Source: Planctomycetota bacterium (GTDB taxonomy: Bacteria > Planctomycetota > UBA1135 > JADKAF01). Taken from it: a stretch of DNA of 64,000 nt. This document shows positions 1 through 8,548 of this stretch, in pieces (within the stretch, counting starts at the first letter, position 1; every line of letters starts with the position of its first letter). The notes below the pieces were generated by a model. It made no database searches. It saw only the letters and a program-made list of their open reading frames with translations, and was not told the DNA's origin. The stretch spans positions 40,865 through 104,864 of the forward strand of contig JAEUHW010000290.1 of assembly GCA_016793245.1 (NCBI GenBank). The letters run 5' to 3'. A program made the position numbers and the translations under genes.

Positions 1-608
1 AGCTCCGCTTTGAGCCGCGTGGAGTGCACGATGCGCAGGATGCCTCGGCCCTCCTCCACCACCACATAGCCGAGCTGCTTCACCGCGGTGTCGAGCGCGT
101 CGCGCCAGGGGATGTCCTTCAGGCGCATGGTGATCGTGCCCTGCACCTCGGCGTCGAAGACCACGTTGGCGCCCGCCAGCTTCGAGATCACGTTGATGAC
201 CTCCGCGAGCTCGGCGCTCTCGAAGGAGAACGTGACCGTCACCGGCTTCTCGATCTTGAAGAGGTTCGGCGCTCGCTCGATCACGATGCAGCCGCCCTTC
301 TCCGCAGCGAGGTCGAGGGCTTGGCGCCACTCGACGTCGTTCAGCTCGAGCGAGATCGAGACATCGATCGCCTCGTCGACGACGATGTTCACTCCGGCCT
401 GGCCGGCGATGTACTCCATCACCGTGCGGAGCTTGCGGTCCTGCACGGCGATGCTGAGCTTCACCACGCCACCGGAGCGGCTGCTCCGCTGCGCGGATTG
501 CGGCGCTTCCTGGCCCGAGATGGGGCCTTGTTCCTGCGGAACCGCCTCGCCGGCGAAGAGCAGAGCTCCCGCCGCGAGCGCCGCCAGGAGCATCTTGGCT
601 CTGGTCAT
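1..608 (-). CDS. pilQ: Type IV pilus secretin (PilQ-like), N-terminal part, cut by window edge
   Basis: The 5-prime 202 codons of an outer-membrane secretin; the rest lies beyond the left edge. The start is the ATG at 608, with GAGGAGAG just upstream. Residues 1-20 form a signal peptide (MTRAKMLLAALAAGALLFAG), then a Gln/Ser-rich linker. Two similar modules follow (about residues 50-115 and 118-190), each with the beta-alpha-beta pattern of secretin N0/STN and N1 domains; they contain VNIVVDEAIDVSISLELNDV and TITMRLKDIPWRDAL. These periplasmic rings contact the PilO/PilP alignment complex in related systems. The pore-forming domain is not in the window, so PilQ rather than a type II GspD is inferred from the pilMNO genes immediately upstream in the same operon, 73 bp away. 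Confidence 0.85.
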   Translation of the reverse strand, partial: MTRAKMLLAALAAGALLFAGEAVPQEQGPISGQEAPQSAQRSSRSGGVVKLSIAVQDRKLRTVMEYIAGQAGVNIVVDEAIDVSISLELNDVEWRQALDLAAEKGGCIVIERAPNLFKIEKPVTVTFSFESAELAEVINVISKLAGANVVFDAEVQGTITMRLKDIPWRDALDTAVKQLGYVVVEEGRGILRIVHSTRLKAE

Positions 609-681
609 CTTCTCTCCTCTTGCTTCCATGCGTCCGTTCTCGTCCGACCGCCCCCTCCTCGCAGGAACGGCCCGTCGCGCG

Positions 682-2094
682 TCAGCGTTTCTTGACGATC
701 ACGACGTTCTTGTAGATGAACTCGATGCTGTCTTGCTTGATCAGGTGGACGACCAGGTCGTCCTCGAGCAGCTCGCCCTCGGAGACCGCCTGGCCATTGA
801 TGATCGCGGCCGCGCCGGTCGGCATGATCGCGACCCCCGAGACATCGAGCTTCTTCGCGCGGAACTCCTTCGCGACGACCGCCTTCGAGGCGAGTCGCTG
901 GATCTCCGTCACGTAGGGCCGGCGCTTCGGGTCCTTCGCCGTCGCGGCGAGGCGGTCCTTCACCTTCGTATTGCGTTCGATGACCGCGTCGAGGTCACCG
1001 GACTGCAACAGCTTCTGCACGTGGTCCAGGAGGACCTTCAGCTCCTTCATCGTGAGCGTGAAGTCGAGCTCGCCTTCGCCCTTCAGCTTGTCGAAGCGCA
1101 GCTTCAGCTCTTCGAAGAGCTTGACCTCGCGATTGAACTTCGAGCGCAGCGGGAGATAGGTGAAGACGTTCTCCGCCTCGGCGTCGTGGACCATCTTGTC
1201 CAGCTCGGCGATGCCGGCGCTGATGCGGTGGTGCAAGTCGAGGCGCTCGATCATCGCCGTGGCTTCGAGGCGGCGCTCGTACGCGCCCTCGACCTCGGTC
1301 AGCTTCGCGTGGATCTGCTCGAAGATCTCGCGCTGCTCCTCGATGCCTCGCGCCGCGAAGGGCTGCTCGGTGTCGACGGGGATGCGCGGATCGATGAAGG
1401 GATCGCGCCGATTGCGCGCGCCGGTGAAGGCGTACGGGGTCGGCGGGATGATGTCCTTGCGGTTCAGCGCGATGCGCTCCTGCAGCTCCTGGACGCGGCG
1501 CTCCTCGTTCTGGATGCGGGTCGGCTCGGAGCTCCCCTTGCGCGGGTTGTAGCGGTAGGTCTGCACGAGCAGCTTGGCCTCGTGGACGACGTCCTCGATG
1601 TCGCCGCCCGGCGCGCCCTTGCCCGGCTTGATCGAGATGCGGGGCACGATCATGAAGCGCCGACGCGACTCGACGCGGTTCAGGAACGACATGAGCTGCC
1701 AGAGCGTGCCATCGACGCTGAGCTGGTAGGAGACCGGCTCGAAGGCCCCCTTGCTCGCGCCTCCCGGGTTCGGGTTGTAACCCTGCACCCTGATCCCGGT
1801 CTCGGCCGCCGTGTTGGACAGCGAATCGAGGAACTCGGTCACCATGCGCTCGTCGGGGAGGATCTTCACGTACTCCTCGACGTTCTGTCGCAGCACGATC
1901 ACGTCGTCCTCGAGACCGCGGATCTTCGCGATCCTCGTCCGCGCATCCGTGACCTTCTTCGACTCGCCCTCGATCTCTCGAGTGCGGAGCTCGATCTGCT
2001 CCTTCGCCGAGTAGGTCAGGTATCCCAAGGCTCCGCACGCGAGCAAGGTGCCCGCGCCGATCAAGAGCAGGGTTTTCTTCTGGTCGAGAGCCAC
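682..2094 (-). CDS. pilO: PilO-PilP fusion, type IV pilus alignment subcomplex protein
   Basis: 470 residues, GTG start preceded by GAGAGG. It has one membrane segment (8-28), a coiled coil (about 30-80) and a PilO-type ferredoxin-like region (85-185, including DGTLWQLMSFLNRVE). PilO normally ends near residue 200. Here the chain continues with RRDPF at 229-233, which resembles the start of mature PilP, then a long charged helical insert (250-405). It ends with a beta-rich PilP/GspC homology-region-like domain (418-470; GVAIMPTGAAAIINGQ and VSEGELLEDD). I read this as PilO and PilP joined, with PilP tethered by the PilO membrane anchor instead of a lipid. No separate pilP lies between it and the secretin gene, which supports the fusion. 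Inner-membrane and periplasmic; links PilM/PilN to the secretin. Confidence 0.82.
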   Translation of the reverse strand: MALDQKKTLLLIGAGTLLACGALGYLTYSAKEQIELRTREIEGESKKVTDARTRIAKIRGLEDDVIVLRQNVEEYVKILPDERMVTEFLDSLSNTAAETGIRVQGYNPNPGGASKGAFEPVSYQLSVDGTLWQLMSFLNRVESRRRFMIVPRISIKPGKGAPGGDIEDVVHEAKLLVQTYRYNPRKGSSEPTRIQNEERRVQELQERIALNRKDIIPPTPYAFTGARNRRDPFIDPRIPVDTEQPFAARGIEEQREIFEQIHAKLTEVEGAYERRLEATAMIERLDLHHRISAGIAELDKMVHDAEAENVFTYLPLRSKFNREVKLFEELKLRFDKLKGEGELDFTLTMKELKVLLDHVQKLLQSGDLDAVIERNTKVKDRLAATAKDPKRRPYVTEIQRLASKAVVAKEFRAKKLDVSGVAIMPTGAAAIINGQAVSEGELLEDDLVVHLIKQDSIEFIYKNVVIVKKR

Positions 2095-2173
2095 CGTGTT
2101 CGCCTCTCTGCTGAGGAGCGCCTGAGCACTCCCATCCTCGGTCCGCTAAGGATCGCGACTCGAGCTTCGCGGG

Positions 2174-2860
2174 TTATTTGGCCGATCGCGCGGCGCGCGA
2201 GAGCACCGGCATGGCGATCGGGAAGTTCATGACGTTCGCGGGCTCGAGGGCTTGATCCTCTTGCTCCACCAGGTCGAACTTCGGGTCTTCGATGTGGGCG
2301 AAGTCCCGGAAGAACTCCTCGTTCGACTTCAGGTCGTTCAGGAACGCCACGATCGAGCTCGCGTGCTCGGTGGCGCACATGCCCGTCAGGCGCACGTTGC
2401 CCGCCGTCTCGGCCTCGGCGCTGTCCTTCTTCTTCTTCTTCTTGCCGCTCTCGATCACGTTCTGGGTGATGTCGATGGAGCCGAACCATACGAGGTAGCC
2501 CTCGCCGGACTCCTCACGCGGCTCGCCGGCGTTCGTGATGTCGATCAGCTCGTCGATCTTCTTCGTCCACGAGATGCGGCTCTTCGAGATCTCGTGGATC
2601 GTCGTCGCGCGCGCGGAGTAGTCGTCCTTCTCGCGCACCAGCGAGTCGTGGTGCTTCACCTGCGGCGCGAGGCCCGAGAGCTCGGACTTCACTTCCGCCA
2701 GGCGGGCTTCGACGGAGCTCAGCTCGCCGAAGAAGGTGTCTGCGTAGTAGAAGCCGCAGGCGCAGACGGCCATGACGGCGGCGATCAGCGCGCCGAACAC
2801 ACGGAGCGGCGTGCGATCGCGACGGCGGTACTCCGCCGGTAGGAGATTGACGCGAATCAT
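2174..2860 (-). CDS. pilN: Type IV pilus inner-membrane assembly protein PilN
   Basis: 228 residues, ATG start. The N terminus MIRVNLLPAEYRRRD is the conserved PilN cytoplasmic tail that docks into PilM. One membrane segment follows (about 22-44), then a coiled coil (45-95) and a periplasmic domain resembling the PilO fold. A run of lysines (KKKKKK near residue 140) interrupts the C-terminal domain and probably forms an exposed loop. Length is close to the family norm of about 190-220. It starts 18 bp after pilM and ends 79 bp before the pilO/P fusion, so translation in one operon is expected. PilN pairs with PilO in the inner-membrane ring that aligns the motor with the secretin. Confidence 0.92.
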   Translation of the reverse strand: MIRVNLLPAEYRRRDRTPLRVFGALIAAVMAVCACGFYYADTFFGELSSVEARLAEVKSELSGLAPQVKHHDSLVREKDDYSARATTIHEISKSRISWTKKIDELIDITNAGEPREESGEGYLVWFGSIDITQNVIESGKKKKKKDSAEAETAGNVRLTGMCATEHASSIVAFLNDLKSNEEFFRDFAHIEDPKFDLVEQEDQALEPANVMNFPIAMPVLSRAARSAK

Positions 2861-2878
2861 GTTCCTCTTCCTCTCTGC

Positions 2879-3910
2879 CTAGGCCGCGCGAGCGGCGAGC
2901 CCCACGGCGACGGCCAGCGAAGGCGCCCAGAGGTTCAGCTCGTCGATGTCGACGCCCTCGGAGCGGATCTTCAGCCCTTCGATCGGGTTCCAGACGCGGG
3001 TCTTCTTCTCGATGCGCCGCTCGAGGTCGACGTCGAGGAACGGCAGGAGCGCCGAACCACCGGAGAGGAAGACCTCCTCCACCGCGACGTTGTTCTGCTG
3101 CTCGAAGAACTCGAACGACATCGCCACTTCGTTGGCGAGGTCTTCCAGCTCCTTCGCGAGCGCGGACTGGATCTGCTCGATCTGATGGTCCTCGGGCGAG
3201 CACTTCAGCGTCTCGGCGTCGAGCAGCTCCTTGCCGAAGCTGCGCGCGACCGCCTGCGTGAAGGCATTGCCGCCCGAGTAGATCTCGCGCGTGAACATGC
3301 TCGTCCCCGCGCGCACCACGTTGATGCAGGACTTGTTGGCGCCGATGTCGATCAGCGCGATCGCGCGGTCCTCGCCGCTGATCGTGGGCACGAGGCCTTC
3401 GTTCAGCTCGAAGGCGTTGCCGATCGCGAAGGCATCGACGTCGATGGCCATCGGCGAGAGCCCGGCCCCGACCAGGTTCTTCGCCATCTCGTCCACCTGC
3501 GAGCGCTTCACCGCGACGAGGAGGACCTTCATCATGTCGCCGACGGCTTCCTTGCCTTCCTCTTCGAGCGGCACGCAATCGAGCGCGACCTCATCGATGT
3601 CGAAGGGGATGTACTTGTCCGCTTCGAACTGGATGGCGTTCTTCAGCTCGTCGCGCGACATCCGCACCATCGGCACGTAGCGCACGATGACGCCCTTCCC
3701 GCTCACCGCGGCGACGACGCGCTTCGTCTTGAAGCCGCCGCGCCGGAAGAGCTCCGGCACGACGTCGACGGGGTTCCCGTCCGGTGGTACCTCGACCCGC
3801 GCGAAGCCGGTGATCAGGTAGTCGTACTTGTCGCGGGTGATCTCGACCGCCTTCACTGCGTTCGTGCCGAGATCCAGACCGACGATGCTCTTGCGGGTTC
3901 CGAAGAACAA
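2879..3910 (-). CDS. pilM: Type IV pilus assembly ATPase-fold protein PilM
   Basis: 343 residues, actin/FtsA-like (ASKHA) cytoplasmic protein. The start is a TTG at 3910 with GGAGGT spaced five bases upstream, a strong ribosome binding site that decides the start. The phosphate-1 motif is IVGLDLGTNAVKAVEI (9-24). Later nucleotide-site segments are ALIDIGANKSCINVVRAG and VEEVFLSGGSALLPFLD. FEADKYIPFDIDEVALD is typical of the PilM/ComGC-docking subdomain. PilM binds the N terminus of PilN and couples cytoplasmic ATPases to the pilus alignment complex. First gene of the pil operon here, 139 bp downstream of the HPr gene. No pilB/pilT/pilA are in the window. Confidence 0.95.
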   Translation of the reverse strand: MFFGTRKSIVGLDLGTNAVKAVEITRDKYDYLITGFARVEVPPDGNPVDVVPELFRRGGFKTKRVVAAVSGKGVIVRYVPMVRMSRDELKNAIQFEADKYIPFDIDEVALDCVPLEEEGKEAVGDMMKVLLVAVKRSQVDEMAKNLVGAGLSPMAIDVDAFAIGNAFELNEGLVPTISGEDRAIALIDIGANKSCINVVRAGTSMFTREIYSGGNAFTQAVARSFGKELLDAETLKCSPEDHQIEQIQSALAKELEDLANEVAMSFEFFEQQNNVAVEEVFLSGGSALLPFLDVDLERRIEKKTRVWNPIEGLKIRSEGVDIDELNLWAPSLAVAVGLAARAA

Positions 3911-4049
3911 GGCGCACCTCCCTGCGGGGCCGATGCTGTATCGGCCGCTCGGAAGGGGCGGCTTGAAGCCGAAGGGAGATCCTCGGACGCAGGCCCTGCC
4001 GAGAGAGGGGGCGCTGTCGTTCTCTCCGGCCGAAGTCCGGGCTCTTGGA

Positions 4050-4361
4050 TCAGGCCTTGAACCCGGAGGAGACGAGCCGCGCCAAAGCCTCCACGGCCTC
4101 GGACGCTCCGGGCCCTTTGGCTCGGATGCGCAGGCGGGCTCCGCATTCGGCGGCGAGCGTCATGATCATCATGATGCTCTTCCCGTTCACTCGACGATCG
4201 CCGAGTCCCAGCTCGACCTCGCAAGCGAAGCGGTTGGCGGTCAGGACGAAGAGGTGGGATGGGCGCGCGTGCATGCCCTCGGCATTCACGACTTCGACTT
4301 CGCGCTCCGCGACTTCGGTGGCGCCACCCCCACCGCCAGACGCGGCGGTCGGCTCAGCCAT
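4050..4361 (-). CDS. HPr-like phosphocarrier protein (PTS-Ntr NPr type)
   Basis: 103 residues with a Gly-rich N-terminal extension of about 18 residues before the HPr fold. The phosphorylated histidine is His31 in GMHARPSHLFV. The Ser-46 region is present as NGKSIMMIMTLAAECG (Ser62), so HPr-kinase control is formally possible, but no hprK is seen. The start codon overlaps the end of ptsN by 8 bp, so the two are translationally coupled. With ptsN, hpf and rpoN close by, this is most likely the nitrogen PTS (regulatory) HPr rather than a sugar-uptake one. There is no enzyme I or sugar permease in the window. Confidence 0.9.
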   Translation of the reverse strand: MAEPTAASGGGGGATEVAEREVEVVNAEGMHARPSHLFVLTANRFACEVELGLGDRRVNGKSIMMIMTLAAECGARLRIRAKGPGASEAVEALARLVSSGFKA

Positions 4362-4818
4362 GGCCGAGCTCCTCCAGCAGGTCGATCACCTCGAGCGCGC
4401 TCTTCGCCTGCAGCAGGAAGGAGCGGCAATCGCGATGTCGCCCGGCCTGCGAGATCTTCTTCAGCACGCGCAGATGCAGGTCGTCCTGCTTCTCGGCGCG
4501 CACGATGAGCACGACGGCGTGCACGGGCTCCCCGTCGATGGCGCGGAAGTCGATCCCTCCGCGATGGATGCCGACGGCGAGGTGCAGACCTTTCACCCCG
4601 GGAACCTTGGCGTGCGGGATCGCGACCCCGCGACCCACGCCCGTCGTTCCGAGCGTTTCGCGCGCGGCGAGAGCGGCGAGCACGGCGCTGCGCTCCGAGC
4701 CCGGGATCCGCCCCGAGGAGATGAGGCGATCCGCGAGCTCCTCGAAGATGCTGCCCCTCTCGGCGGCAGCCAGGTCGAGGACCACGTTCTCGGGGGCAAG
4801 CAGGTCTTGGAAGCGCAT
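4354..4818 (-). CDS. ptsN: PTS IIA component, nitrogen-regulatory type (PtsN-like)
   Basis: 154 residues. The open frame extends upstream, but the homology and the typical PtsN N terminus begin at the ATG at 4818 (MRFQDLLAPENVVLDL). The phospho-accepting histidine is His69 in GRGVAIPHAKVPG. DGEPVHAVVLIVRAEKQDDLHLRVLKKIS is the conserved fructose/Ntr IIA C-terminal half. PtsN receives phosphate from NPr and in other bacteria adjusts potassium uptake, sigma-54 output and envelope stress. The usual rpoN-hpf-ptsN-ptsO order is kept, except that truA sits between rpoN and hpf and rapZ is missing. Confidence 0.92.
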   Translation of the reverse strand: MRFQDLLAPENVVLDLAAAERGSIFEELADRLISSGRIPGSERSAVLAALAARETLGTTGVGRGVAIPHAKVPGVKGLHLAVGIHRGGIDFRAIDGEPVHAVVLIVRAEKQDDLHLRVLKKISQAGRHRDCRSFLLQAKSALEVIDLLEELGHG

Positions 4819-4904
4819 GGAGGGGTTCGAAGCGAGGGCCGACGCTCGGGCATACCCTCCGGGAGCGACGCGCGCAAGCGGAGCGCGCGCCGCTCTCGTG
4901 GCGC

Positions 4905-5303
4905 TCAGGCCCTGCGGCGGTCCTTCCCGCGCGGAGCGAGGACGCTCTGATAGGTCGGCTCGTCGTCCTCGATCTCCGGGGCGGGCAGCTCGGGGATCGG
5001 ACGCGACTGGCGGCCCCGTTCGTAGAGGCGCTCCTTCGTCTTCCGCACGTGGCGCTCCATGCGCGCCGCGGCGAGGTCGATCGCCGCGAGGAGATCGGTG
5101 TGCAGCTCTTCGATCACGATCGTGTGCTTGCCCGGCGTGGTCGCGATGAGCTCGACGCGGAAGTCGTCGTGCTGCTTGTCCAGGATCGCACGGACCGAAG
5201 TGTGGCCGTGGAAGAACCTCTCGAGCTTGCTGCACTTCTCCGTGGCGAGCCGGCGTGCCGTTTCGGTGACTTCGGAGCTACGCGACGTGATCTCGATCTT
5301 CAC
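4905..5303 (-). CDS. hpf: Ribosome hibernation promoting factor (HPF/RaiA family)
   Basis: 132 residues, GTG start at 5303 with GGAGG ten bases upstream. The N-terminal 95 residues follow the sigma-54 modulation/S30EA fold: MKIEITSRSSEVTETARRLA, a basic helix KCSKLERFFHG, and the second helix DLLAAIDLAAARMERHVRKT. The tail beyond residue 105 is short and acidic/proline-rich, and lacks the dimerisation domain of long HPF, so this is a short-form HPF. It binds the decoding site of idle 30S subunits. It lies between truA and ptsN in the rpoN cluster, its classic location. Confidence 0.92.
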   Translation of the reverse strand: MKIEITSRSSEVTETARRLATEKCSKLERFFHGHTSVRAILDKQHDDFRVELIATTPGKHTIVIEELHTDLLAAIDLAAARMERHVRKTKERLYERGRQSRPIPELPAPEIEDDEPTYQSVLAPRGKDRRRA

Positions 5304-5433
5304 CTGAGCCTCCGCAATGCTTGGAGCCTGCTGCGAAACCCACGTACGTCGAGGCCGGGCATCCAGCGCCGAGCGCAGGTGGGGTGGCCGAGCCCGACTC
5401 GCGCGCTCCTCAGAAGGCGCGCGCGAACCGAGT

Positions 5434-6267
5434 TCAGTCGAAAGGTATCCGTTCTCCCTCGGCCGTACGGCCGCGAGGTGCGATTTCTAGTGGGTTTGCC
5501 GGAGTACGGCCTGGCGCATCGTTCGATGCGCGCGGATAGAGCGCGCGCACGAGGTAGAGCGCATGCGCCGGAGCCGTCGGGCCACCGGAGCGGCGATCGC
5601 GCGCCTCGCGCATCGCGAGCACCTCCGCCGGCTCGAGCGCCCCGCGCCCCACTTCGGCGAGCGTGCCCGCGAAGGCGCGCACCATGTTGTAGAGGAAGCC
5701 GTCCGCCTGCACGACCATCGCGAGGCGCTGGCCGCGCCGCCAGAGATGCAGCGCGCGCACCGTGCGCACGGACGTCTTCGCCGAAGAGCCCGTGGTCTGG
5801 AACGAGCGCCAATCGTGGCGTCCGACGAGATGCCGCGCCGCTTCGCGCATGCGCGCGAGATCGAGTCGGTAGGGCGCCCACCAGACGCGGCCCCGCGTGA
5901 GCGGATCTTCGACGGGCGCATCGCAGAAGAGGTAGGCGTAGCGCTTGCCCACCGCGGAGAAACGCGCGTGGAACTCGTCCTCCACCGTGCGCGCCTCCGT
6001 CACCGCCGCCCCCGAGGGCAGGTGCGCGTTCAGCGCGCGCACCCAGCGTTGATCCTGCAGCCGCGTCTCTGCGCGGAAGTGCGCGACTTGCCGGAGCGCA
6101 TGCACTCCCGAGTCGGTTCGCCCGGAGCCGTGCACCACCACGGTCTGCCCGCAGATCCGCGCGATCGCCTCCTCGAGCGCCTGCTGCACCGTCGGGAAGC
6201 CCGGTTGGCGCTGCCATCCGGAGAACGCGCCGCCGTCGTAGCGGATCATCAGTCGGATCGTGCGCAT
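5434..6267 (-). CDS. truA: tRNA pseudouridine(38-40) synthase TruA
   Basis: 277 residues from the ATG at 6267 (MRTIRLMIRYDGGAFSGWQRQ); an in-frame GTG 36 bp upstream is possible but adds non-conserved residues. The catalytic aspartate is Asp52 in GSGRTDSGVHALRQVAHF. FSAVGKRYAYLFCD, HDWRSFQ and DGFLYNMVRAFAGTLAEVG are further TruA signatures in the correct order. It modifies uridines 38-40 of the anticodon arm. It lies 57 bp after rpoN, in the same direction. The last 30 or so codons are Arg/Pro-rich and not obviously conserved. Confidence 0.95.
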   Translation of the reverse strand: MRTIRLMIRYDGGAFSGWQRQPGFPTVQQALEEAIARICGQTVVVHGSGRTDSGVHALRQVAHFRAETRLQDQRWVRALNAHLPSGAAVTEARTVEDEFHARFSAVGKRYAYLFCDAPVEDPLTRGRVWWAPYRLDLARMREAARHLVGRHDWRSFQTTGSSAKTSVRTVRALHLWRRGQRLAMVVQADGFLYNMVRAFAGTLAEVGRGALEPAEVLAMREARDRRSGGPTAPAHALYLVRALYPRASNDAPGRTPANPLEIAPRGRTAEGERIPFD

Positions 6268-6324
6268 GCTCGCGAGGCGAAGCGTCCCGCGCCGTCGCAG
6301 CACCGCGTGCGCGGCCTCCCGCGC

Positions 6325-7656
6325 TCAGTGGAGACGGCGACGCCACGACGAGGGGATCCCCAGCTCCTTACGGTACTTCGCCACGGTGCGCCGCGCCACG
6401 TCGAGACCGTGACGCTGCGCGAGCACGCGCACGATGTCGTCGTCGGAGAGCGGCGCCCCCCGATCCTCTTCCGCGAGCACCGCTCGCAATGCGACTTGGA
6501 TCTCGGCGCGGGAATGCTCGTGCCCTTCTTCGTCGACGAGGCCCGCGGAGAAGAACGAGCGCAGCGAGAAGAGCCCCCAAGGCGTCGCTGCCCACTTGCC
6601 GGCGACGGCGCGGCTCACCGTCGACACGTGGATCGAGAGGCGATCGGCGATCTGCTGCATCCGCAAGGGCTCCACGTGATCGGGGCCGTGCGCCAGGAAG
6701 GCGCGCTGCGCCGCGAAGAGCGCTCGAGCCACGCGCGCCAACGTCGCGCGGCGCTGCTCGAGCGCATCGATCAGATCGCGAGCGGCATCCACGCGCTCTC
6801 GCCAGTAAGAGCGCGCCGAGCTCTCCATCCGCCGATCGCGTGCGAGCGCGGAGACATCCTCGTCGATCGAGAGTCGCGGCAGCGGGCCGTGCTCGACTTC
6901 GACCTCGAAGCCCGAGGCGGTCCACTCGACGATGACGTCGGGACGGACCTGGGCCGCGCTCTCGGACTCGAACTCCGCGCCCGGCCGCAGACGCAGCCCC
7001 CGCGCGTGCTCGAGCGAAGCGCGCAGCTCCTCGACGCTGATCCCGAGGCGCTTCGCCACCTTCGGCAAGCGGTTCTTCGAGACGTCCTCCAGGAAGTCGA
7101 CGAGCACGCGGCGCACGACCTCTTCTTGAGGATCCGCCGGATCGAGCTGCAGCAGAAGACACTCGATCGAACCGCGGCCTCCGACGCCCCGCGGCTCGAG
7201 CTGCTGGACGTAGGCGATCGCGCGGCTCCAGAGCGCCGCGTCGCTCGCTCTCCCGAAGCTCGCCGCGAGGGCGCTCTCCTCGGCGACCAGCCAGCCCGTC
7301 GCGGGATCGACATGCGCGATCACGTGCATCACGGCGTCCTCGAGCTCTCGGTCCAGCGCCGCGAGCGCGACCTGCCGGCTCAAGTGCTCGATCAAGCCTT
7401 CGCCGTGAGCCGGCGCGCTTTCGAGCAGGTGATCCGCGCGCTCCTCGCGCGCCGCGCGCCGCGCGGGAAGGGCCGCGGAAGCGCGCGTCGCCTCCGTCGG
7501 CACCGCGACGAGCGCTTCGTTCTCGGAGATCGCCTGCTCCACCCGCTCGGCGAGGTCTTCCACGGGGAGCTGCAGCACCTCGATCGCCTGCAGCATCTTC
7601 GGCAGCAGCAAGAGCCGCTGCTCCGCACCCTGGCGCAGTTCCTGCCCGATCCGCAT
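6325..7656 (-). CDS. rpoN: RNA polymerase sigma-54 factor RpoN
   Basis: 443 residues, starting at the ATG at 7656 with GGAGAGGA upstream. Region I keeps the Leu/Gln-rich activator-response helix (QRLLLLPKMLQAIEVLQLPV). The core-binding region covers about 80-240. The HTH and -12 contacts lie in the middle third (RMQQIADRLSIHVSTVSRAVAGKWAATPWG). The RpoN box for -24 recognition is ARRTVAKYRKELGI, close to the end. It needs an AAA+ enhancer-binding protein for promoter melting; none is encoded here. Shorter than E. coli RpoN (477) because the acidic region II is reduced. Confidence 0.96.
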   Translation of the reverse strand: MRIGQELRQGAEQRLLLLPKMLQAIEVLQLPVEDLAERVEQAISENEALVAVPTEATRASAALPARRAAREERADHLLESAPAHGEGLIEHLSRQVALAALDRELEDAVMHVIAHVDPATGWLVAEESALAASFGRASDAALWSRAIAYVQQLEPRGVGGRGSIECLLLQLDPADPQEEVVRRVLVDFLEDVSKNRLPKVAKRLGISVEELRASLEHARGLRLRPGAEFESESAAQVRPDVIVEWTASGFEVEVEHGPLPRLSIDEDVSALARDRRMESSARSYWRERVDAARDLIDALEQRRATLARVARALFAAQRAFLAHGPDHVEPLRMQQIADRLSIHVSTVSRAVAGKWAATPWGLFSLRSFFSAGLVDEEGHEHSRAEIQVALRAVLAEEDRGAPLSDDDIVRVLAQRHGLDVARRTVAKYRKELGIPSSWRRRLH

Positions 7657-7894
7657 GAGCGTCCTCTCCGTCCCCGTGCTGGCGAAGCCGCCGAACACCC
7701 CTCTTCCGAGGAAGAGGTGCCCTTCTCATCGGGCGGGAACCCCTCGATCCAGGGGGAGCATTTTTCGCGTAGCGGCGAGCACGGCTGCCAGCGCTCGCTC
7801 CCGCGGGGGCCGAAGTCGCGGCGACGGCGTCGATCGCCATCGGCACGGACCGCTGCGCATCAAATCGCGTCGGCGCGGGCCCAGCGCGCGCCGA

Positions 7895-8494
7895 CTAGAG
7901 CAGCGCGCGCCGCCCTTCGAGGGCGTCGTGGAGCACCGCGCGGTTCAGGTGCTCGATCGACGCGCCCGCCGGAACACCGCGCGCGAGCCGCGTGAGCCGG
8001 ATCCCCGTCGGGCGCAGCGCCTCGGCGAGGATCAGCGCCGTGCCGTCGCCTTCGAAGTCGGGGTCGAGCGCGAGGACCAGCTCTTCGATGCCTCCGGCGC
8101 GCACGCGCGCGACGAGCTCGTCGACGCCGAGATGCCGCGGCTCGACGCCGTCGGAGGGATTGAGCGCGCCCATCAACACGTGATAGCGCCCGCGGTGGAC
8201 GCCGGCGCGCTCGAAGGCCTCGACGTCGCGCGGATCCTCGACCACGAGCACGGTCCCGGTGCGGCGTTCGGGATCGGAGCAGATCTCGCAGCGCTCGGAG
8301 TCGGTGACGTTCTTGCAGTCGACACAGCGGCGCGTCTCGACGCGCGCGTCGCGGATCGCGCGCGCGAGCGCCACCGCTTCGGGATGCGGCAACTTCAGGA
8401 TGTGGAGCGCCAGACGCTCCGCGCTCCGACGCCCGATGCCGGGGAGCTTCTCGAGCTCGACGACGAGCGTTTCGACCGAACGAGGAAAGCCCAT
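7895..8494 (-). CDS. recR: Recombination mediator RecR
   Basis: 199 residues, full length for the family. It has a helix-hairpin-helix (ELEKLPGIGRRSAERLALHI, 13-32), a C4 zinc finger with Cys57, Cys60, Cys69 and Cys72, and a Toprim domain (TVLVVEDPRDVEAFERAG; LALDPDFEGDGTALILAE). It ends with the C-terminal Walker-B-like helix region. With RecO/RecF it loads RecA at gaps. It follows ybaB and dnaX, the conserved dnaX-ybaB-recR order. Confidence 0.97.
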   Translation of the reverse strand: MGFPRSVETLVVELEKLPGIGRRSAERLALHILKLPHPEAVALARAIRDARVETRRCVDCKNVTDSERCEICSDPERRTGTVLVVEDPRDVEAFERAGVHRGRYHVLMGALNPSDGVEPRHLGVDELVARVRAGGIEELVLALDPDFEGDGTALILAEALRPTGIRLTRLARGVPAGASIEHLNRAVLHDALEGRRALL

Positions 8495-8548
8495 GCGGGA
8501 TTGGGGAACCGCGGCAGGAGCGCCGAAGGACGGCGCTCGCGCGCGCGC

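Noticed and set aside
88..2232. 714-codon open frame on the plus strand
   Set aside because: Antisense to the secretin and pilO/P genes; no conserved segment.
4050..5303. Sugar-transport PTS locus
   Set aside because: Only HPr and a PtsN-type IIA are present, next to hpf and rpoN, with no enzyme I or membrane permease; fits the regulatory nitrogen PTS.
5563..7995. 810-codon open frame on the plus strand
   Set aside because: Antisense to truA and rpoN, both clearly real.
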